A stretch of DNA of 64,000 bases from an uncultured Haliea sp. (GTDB lineage: Bacteria > Pseudomonadota > Gammaproteobacteria > Pseudomonadales > Halieaceae). Position 1 is the first letter of the stretch. Every line of letters starts with the position of its first letter. The stretch is from positions 1-64,000 of the forward strand of contig CAMYIZ010000059.1 in assembly GCA_947258585.1 (NCBI GenBank), in the 5' to 3' direction. Position numbers and translations under genes: made by a program. Below, piece by piece: positions 59,497 to 64,000 of this stretch. The notes below the pieces were generated by a model. It had not been told where the DNA came from and searched no databases. It saw only the letters and a program-made list of their open reading frames with translations.

Positions 59497-62400
59497 TCAG
59501 CCATCCCTGGCGGTTGCTGTCGACGGTTGCCGCTGGCGTCGCCGCCACAGCTGGCCTGCCAGGGTTTTGCAATCCTCTCCCACCAGGTACAGCGCCGGAA
59601 CCATCAGCAGGGTGACCAGCAGGGCAAACAGGACCCCGAAGGCCAGTGACAGTACCGCCGGTTTGAGGAACTGGGCATCGGTGGAACGCTCGGCCATGAT
59701 CGGAACCAGGCCGACGAAGGTGGTTATCGTGGTCAGCAGAATGGGGCGGAAGCGGGCCACACCCGCTTCGATCACTGCCTCCAGGGTTGCCGTGCCGCGC
59801 TCGCGCAGGCGGCCGATGTAGTCCACCAGAACCAGGTTGTCGTTGACGACAACCCCCGCGGCGGCGCCGATGCCAAAGTACGAAAACAGGGCCATCGGGA
59901 TACCGAACAGCAGGTGGCCGAACACCGCGCCCATGAAACCGAAGGGAATCGCAGTCATGATCAACAGGGGCAGGGCATAGGAGCGAAACGCCACCGCGAT
60001 CAGGGCGTACATGACGAACAGGGCGATGGCGTAGAGCGCAATGATCTCGTTGAAGAACTCCTCCTCGGTTTCCTGCTGGCCGCCGCGCAGCACCACCAGG
60101 TCCGGGTAGCGCTGCTGCAGCCCGGGCAGGAACTGCTCGCGCAAGTCACTGTTGATGTCGCTGACCAGTTCCGGCGCCGCCTCGGCAGATATCTCCACCA
60201 TGCGCTCACCATCCCGGCGCTGGATCCGCTCGACTGCGCTGGTGACTTCCACCTCCACCACCGATAGCAGGGGTATTTCGCGACCGTCGCCGGTACGCAC
60301 CCGGAAATTATCCAGGCTGGCCAGGTTTCCCCGCAGTTCCACGGGGTAGCGGACCATCACCCGCACGTCGCCGTAGTCTCGCGGCAGGCGCTGAACCTCT
60401 TCGCCGTAATAGGCCTGGCGCACCTGGCGTGAGACCTCGGCCAGGTTGACGCCCATTTTTTCTGCCCCCGGCCGCAGCTGCAGGTGGATTTCATCGGCGC
60501 CGGCGCGGAGGCTGTCACGCACGTAGTAGACGCCGCTGTAGCTGCGCAGCCGGTCCTGCAGCTCAGCGCTGGCGGCCTGCAGCAGATCCATGTCGCGATG
60601 GCGCAGCACCCAGGTAATCGCCGCGCCCTGGTCATTCAGGGTATAGCTCACCTGGATTTCTTCCGCATCGGGGACATCCCCCACCAGCGCCCGGAACCGC
60701 TCCGCCGCCTCCCTGGCCGACATTGCACGCTGTTCTGGCGGCGACAGTTTGACAATGGCGATGACGCTGTCCCGGCGCGAGCGTGTGTACCAGCCTTCCA
60801 CCAGGGAGTGCCTGCCGCCACTGGCCGCAGCTTCGGCCTCGACCTCTGCAATCAGCGCCTTCTCCGCCACCTGCAGCTGTTCCAGTACCGCCAGTGCCCT
60901 GGAGTACGGTGCGCCGCTGGGCATTACCACGTTGATATGAATCTGCTCGTTCTGCACTTCCGGGAAGAACGTAAATTTCACCCAGCCGGCGGTGAAGACG
61001 CCGAGACTGAGCAGGAAAGCGGCGGCGAACAGGCTGGTTGTGAGGTAGCGGTGCCGGGTTGCCTGGCGCAGCAGGCTGCGATACCGGGTGTTGGCAAAGC
61101 TGACGATGCTCTCTTCCAGCTGTTTTTGCCGCTGGCGCCAGCGCCCCAGGTGCTCCCGGTGTTCCAGGTGGCGGAGGTGGGAAGGCAGGATGCAGAACGC
61201 TTCGATCAGGGAGATCGTCAAGGCGACAGTGATGACGATGGAGAACTGGCGGGTCATCTGTCCGCCCTCGATATCGAGGAAAAACCAGGGTGCAAAGGCA
61301 ATCATGGTCGTCAGTACGGCGAAGATCACCGGTCGTGCCACCGCGTGGGCACCGGCCACCGCGGACTCCACCCCGCCGCCGCGCTGGTGGGCTTCGTGAT
61401 GGATGCTCTCACCGACCACGATGGCGTCATCCACCACGATGCCCAGCACGAGCAGGAAAGCGAAGGTCGACATGACGTTGAGCGAAACGTCGTTGGCTGG
61501 CAGCAGCGAAAAGGTACCGATAAATGCCACCGCGATACCGGACGTAACCCACAGCGCCACTTTCGGTCGCAGCGACAGGATCAGCACCAGGAATACCAGT
61601 GCCAGACCGAGCCACGCCGAGTCGCGGATCGTCGACATGCGGCTTTTGTAGATATCGGCTGTATCGAACCACAGTGTCAGCTCTATGCCGTCGGGCAGGC
61701 GCGGCCGGGTCTGCTCCATCCAGGCCCTGACCGCTGCGCTGGCCTTGACCACCTGCATGTTGTCGGTGGAGAGCATCTGGATCAGAACCGCGGGCTCGCC
61801 ATTCATGGTGGCGAGGATCTCGTTCTCCTCGTAGCCGTCCACCACCCGCGCCACATCCCCGATGCGCACAGTGGCGCCGGCGGCATCCTGGCGCAGGATG
61901 ATATTGCTGAACTCATCGCTGCTGTCCGCCAGATTGCGGGCACGCAGGCGCACGTCGCCGGTCGCCGTCCGCAATTGCCCCGATGAAAGGTTGATGGAGC
62001 TGCCGCGAATTGCCTCGGCCACTTCATCGAAGCTGAGGCCGTAGCGGCGGATTGATTCCTCCGCCAGCTCAATCGTGACTTCCTCGCGGCGGGTACCAAA
62101 CAGCTCGACGATGGATATCCAGGGCAGGGCTGCGACGTCGTTGCGGAGCTCCTCCGCCAGGCGGGTCAACTCGCGCTCACTGACGTGGCCGTGGACTGCG
62201 ACGCGGATCATTTCTTCCCGGGATTCGCTGCGCCTGACCCGGGGGGGCTCGATATCGCGGGGCAGCGCAGTTACCGCGTCGACCCGGTTCTTGACCTCAT
62301 TGAGAAAGCTGTCGAGGTCGATGTCGGGCCAGGTTGCGACGTCCAGCCTGGCCAGGCCCTCCGACGCGGTGGCGGTGACCCGGCGCACGTTGTCCAGGTC

Positions 62401-62619
62401 CTTGAGCGACTCCTCGATCCGGAGGATAACCTGCTCTTCGACTTCCTGGGGCGCGGCGCCGGGCCAGGTAACCTCGACCTGCACCTGGTTGGTCGCGATA
62501 CGCGGAAACGCTTCCCGCTCCATGGCGACAAACCCCAGCCCCCCGGCCAGTAGAATACCCAGCATCAACAGGTTTGATGCCACGGGGTTCAGCACCCACC
62601 AGCGAATGAAACGCTCCAT
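59497..62619 (-). CDS. efflux RND transporter permease subunit
   Basis: A 1040-residue AcrB/CusA-class inner-membrane pump with 12 helices and two large periplasmic loops. It opens MERFIRWWVLNPVASNLLML. TM4 holds the proton-relay motif VDDAIVVGESIHHEAH, and the second half has GAAAGVVVNDNLVLVDYIGRLR. The porter loop ITWVLRHRDMDLLQAASAEL and other blocks resemble the hydrophobe-export branch rather than heavy-metal pumps, which carry extra Met clusters. Needs a TolC-type outer-membrane channel encoded elsewhere. The ATG abuts the adaptor stop. Followed by the 14-bp repeats. Confidence 0.93.
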   Translation of the reverse strand: MERFIRWWVLNPVASNLLMLGILLAGGLGFVAMEREAFPRIATNQVQVEVTWPGAAPQEVEEQVILRIEESLKDLDNVRRVTATASEGLARLDVATWPDIDLDSFLNEVKNRVDAVTALPRDIEPPRVRRSESREEMIRVAVHGHVSERELTRLAEELRNDVAALPWISIVELFGTRREEVTIELAEESIRRYGLSFDEVAEAIRGSSINLSSGQLRTATGDVRLRARNLADSSDEFSNIILRQDAAGATVRIGDVARVVDGYEENEILATMNGEPAVLIQMLSTDNMQVVKASAAVRAWMEQTRPRLPDGIELTLWFDTADIYKSRMSTIRDSAWLGLALVFLVLILSLRPKVALWVTSGIAVAFIGTFSLLPANDVSLNVMSTFAFLLVLGIVVDDAIVVGESIHHEAHQRGGGVESAVAGAHAVARPVIFAVLTTMIAFAPWFFLDIEGGQMTRQFSIVITVALTISLIEAFCILPSHLRHLEHREHLGRWRQRQKQLEESIVSFANTRYRSLLRQATRHRYLTTSLFAAAFLLSLGVFTAGWVKFTFFPEVQNEQIHINVVMPSGAPYSRALAVLEQLQVAEKALIAEVEAEAAASGGRHSLVEGWYTRSRRDSVIAIVKLSPPEQRAMSAREAAERFRALVGDVPDAEEIQVSYTLNDQGAAITWVLRHRDMDLLQAASAELQDRLRSYSGVYYVRDSLRAGADEIHLQLRPGAEKMGVNLAEVSRQVRQAYYGEEVQRLPRDYGDVRVMVRYPVELRGNLASLDNFRVRTGDGREIPLLSVVEVEVTSAVERIQRRDGERMVEISAEAAPELVSDINSDLREQFLPGLQQRYPDLVVLRGGQQETEEEFFNEIIALYAIALFVMYALIAVAFRSYALPLLIMTAIPFGFMGAVFGHLLFGIPMALFSYFGIGAAAGVVVNDNLVLVDYIGRLRERGTATLEAVIEAGVARFRPILLTTITTFVGLVPIMAERSTDAQFLKPAVLSLAFGVLFALLVTLLMVPALYLVGEDCKTLAGQLWRRRQRQPSTATARDG

Positions 62620-63786
62620 CTACAGTGTTGCCGCCGTGGGCATGGCGACCACTGCCATGCCCTGTACCGGATTGCGGAGGGTGGATACGATGACCTGTTC
62701 GCCGGCTTCCAGGCCCGCGGCAATCACCACCCTGTCGTCACCGCGGGAGACGACCTCAACGGCGCGGGTCCGCAAGTGTCCATCGGCATCCACCACATGC
62801 ACCTTGTTGCCCGCGCGCAGGGCTGCGGGTGGAATCAGCAGTGCCTGCGCCAGCTGGCGCCCGGGAATGACCGCCTCCACGAACAGTCCGGTGGCCAGAG
62901 GCATACCGTGATCGGAGGCGCCGCTGCCGTAGGGGTCATCCACTTCGGCCATGGCAAACAGCATGCGGGAACCCGGATCGATCGCGGCGTCGAGGCGCAG
63001 CAGTCGTCCCTGCCAGGTATGTTGGCGGCCCGCGACGCTGGCGCGCAGGGTTACCTCGGGGGCAGCGCCCGGGTCGGCGGTGAAGCCTATCGGCAGGTCC
63101 AGGGCGGCCAGCTGGTCGTCGCTCAGGGGCAGGCGGATCTCGACCCGGTCCGTGGCAAAGGCGCGCCCCAGAATGTTGCCCGGGGTCACGTACTGGCCAA
63201 TGTTGACGCGGGTACTGAGCAGGCGACCATCGAACGGCAGACCAATACGGGTGCGCTCAAGGTTGAGCTCAGCCTGTTCGAGGCGAGCCCTGGCTGCCTT
63301 AAGGTTGGCCTGCGCCTCTGCCAGCTGCGGTTTCTTGAGTGCGAGATCAGAGGCGGAAGGGTCGTCGCGCAGCTGCTTGCGGGCTACCTCGGCGTCCGCC
63401 CGGGCCTGCTGCAGGCGAACCTCCGCTGCCGCGACACTGGCCCTGGCTTCACTCAGCGCCAGGCGGTAGTCGACATCCTCTATGGTAACCAGGGCATCGC
63501 CGGAGGTGATCCGGCCTCCCTCGGTAAATTCCGGGGCCACGGCGACAATGCGACCACCCACCTGGGCTACCAGGTCCAGCTCTGTCGCCGCGCGCACCTC
63601 CCCCTGGGTTGTCACCTCGAGGGTCAGGCTGTCGCTGCGAACCGCCGCAGTAAAAACGCTGACCGGGCGGGCCCTGCCTTCCTCCTGTGCGGGTTGCGGG
63701 GCAGTGGCGTGGAGCAGTGCGTAGCCGGCAATACCGAAGATGGTGACCAGCAGTGGGCCGAGCACCCGTTTTATTGTAATAGTCAT
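62620..63786 (-). CDS. RND efflux periplasmic adaptor subunit
   Basis: A 388-residue membrane-fusion protein from ATG 63786 with a single N-terminal anchor (RVLGPLLVTIFGIAGYALL). The barrel-sandwich/lipoyl part is LEVTTQGEVRAATELDLVAQ; a coiled-coil hairpin spans about 110-175 (EARASVAAAEVRLQQARADA, ARARLEQAELNLERT); the beta-barrel and membrane-proximal domain follow (VASRGDDRVVIAAGLEAGEQV). It links the downstream permease to an outer-membrane channel. First gene of the operon. Confidence 0.93.
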   Translation of the reverse strand: MTITIKRVLGPLLVTIFGIAGYALLHATAPQPAQEEGRARPVSVFTAAVRSDSLTLEVTTQGEVRAATELDLVAQVGGRIVAVAPEFTEGGRITSGDALVTIEDVDYRLALSEARASVAAAEVRLQQARADAEVARKQLRDDPSASDLALKKPQLAEAQANLKAARARLEQAELNLERTRIGLPFDGRLLSTRVNIGQYVTPGNILGRAFATDRVEIRLPLSDDQLAALDLPIGFTADPGAAPEVTLRASVAGRQHTWQGRLLRLDAAIDPGSRMLFAMAEVDDPYGSGASDHGMPLATGLFVEAVIPGRQLAQALLIPPAALRAGNKVHVVDADGHLRTRAVEVVSRGDDRVVIAAGLEAGEQVIVSTLRNPVQGMAVVAMPTAATL

Positions 63787-64000
63787 GCCTGGTACCTGGG
63801 CTGCCGTTTCCTGCGGAGCAATGTATGGACCACCTGAGCGCTGACGTCTTGTGACTGCGCGCTGGCAATAGCTTGCCATGTAACGGACAGGACAGTCCGG
63901 GCCGCAAGTTGATTGTGATTATTTCACAGTGAAACCGCTGATTCGGACGGCGCTGCGGTAACGGCGCCTGCGTCAGGCATGACCTGCGGCGCGGGTCGCG
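63787..64000. other. region upstream of RND operon
   Basis: 214 bases to the window edge without a convincing complete gene. It carries the palindrome at 63922-63934 and should contain the RND promoter on the minus strand. A divergent regulator gene may begin beyond the edge; none can be seen. Confidence 0.4.
63922..63934. promoter_or_regulatory. perfect palindrome upstream of RND operon, likely repressor operator
   Basis: TTTCAC-A-GTGAAA (63922-63934) is a perfect 6-bp dyad with a one-base centre, in an AT-richer patch 136 bases before the adaptor start. RND operons are commonly controlled by TetR- or MarR-type repressors at such sites. The repressor itself is not in the window. Confidence 0.5.

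Noticed and set aside
1-64000. CRISPR arrays, transposons, prophage, tRNA or rRNA genes
   Set aside because: No regularly spaced direct repeats of CRISPR length, no transposase or integrase motifs, and no tRNA or rRNA landmarks were seen. The only tandem array is the 14-bp repeat at 59441-59496.

Overview
The window is a GC-rich, gene-dense piece of a gammaproteobacterial chromosome. It has strict signs of a chromosomal core: the rpsB-tsf-pyrH-frr-uppS-cdsA-dxr-rseP-bamA-skp-lpxD-fabZ-lpxA-lpxB-rnhB-dnaE macrolocus, with map-glnD-dapC divergent from it as in Pseudomonas. Two features suggest a marine, lipid- or hydrocarbon-degrading lineage related to Pseudomonas/Cellvibrionales, possibly Halieaceae. 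These are the DUF1302/DUF1329/YCF48/MMPL cluster and the many SDR, acyl-CoA dehydrogenase and luciferase-like (LLM) genes. That placement is inference; no rRNA or tRNA gene is present to confirm it.

Layout. 1-1036 (-): 5' part of an AddB-like repair nuclease gene. 1171-6278 (+): serine hydrolase, small exported protein, Lon-like protease coupled to a Usp-like protein. 6253-7259 (-): FMN-binding protein and membrane-anchored retropepsin. 7408-14169 (+): four-gene envelope cluster (DUF1302 barrel, DUF1329, YCF48 propeller, MMPL/RND permease), probably a trans-envelope transporter of a hydrophobic compound. 14189-19805 (-): three overlapping genes for secreted beta-propeller redox proteins (haem-Vgb-like, glucose-dehydrogenase-like quinoprotein, polyvinyl-alcohol-dehydrogenase-like quinohaemoprotein). 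19925-24407 (+): KefB/C-type antiporter, a receptor Ser/Thr kinase with an unusual all-paired-cysteine periplasmic domain, and a periplasmic protein. 24404-33970 (-): HAD phosphatase, GST, SDR, HIT, acyl-CoA dehydrogenase, nth, dapC, glnD, map. 34354-52459 (+): the translation/envelope/replication macrolocus. 52606-58969: accessory metabolism (three SDRs, MFS carrier, LLM flavoprotein, LuxR regulator, DUF1244). 58970-63786 (-): an 89-residue orphan and an RND efflux permease with its adaptor.

The core locus joins translation (S2, EF-Ts, RRF), UMP kinase, undecaprenyl and CDP-DAG lipid precursors, the MEP pathway, sigma-E proteolysis, outer-membrane protein assembly (BamA, Skp), lipid A synthesis (LpxD, FabZ, LpxA, LpxB) and replication (RNase HII, DnaE). 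Most of its genes touch or overlap.

The most unusual signals are: the kinase ectodomain with exactly five C-x7-C pairs; the translationally coupled quinoprotein/haem-propeller operon, with a 10-bp perfect inverted repeat in its divergent promoter region; the four-gene envelope transport cluster; a 14-bp unit repeated four times against the RND stop codon; and operator-like palindromes before the RND operon and the LLM gene. No CRISPR array, transposase, prophage, tRNA or rRNA was seen.
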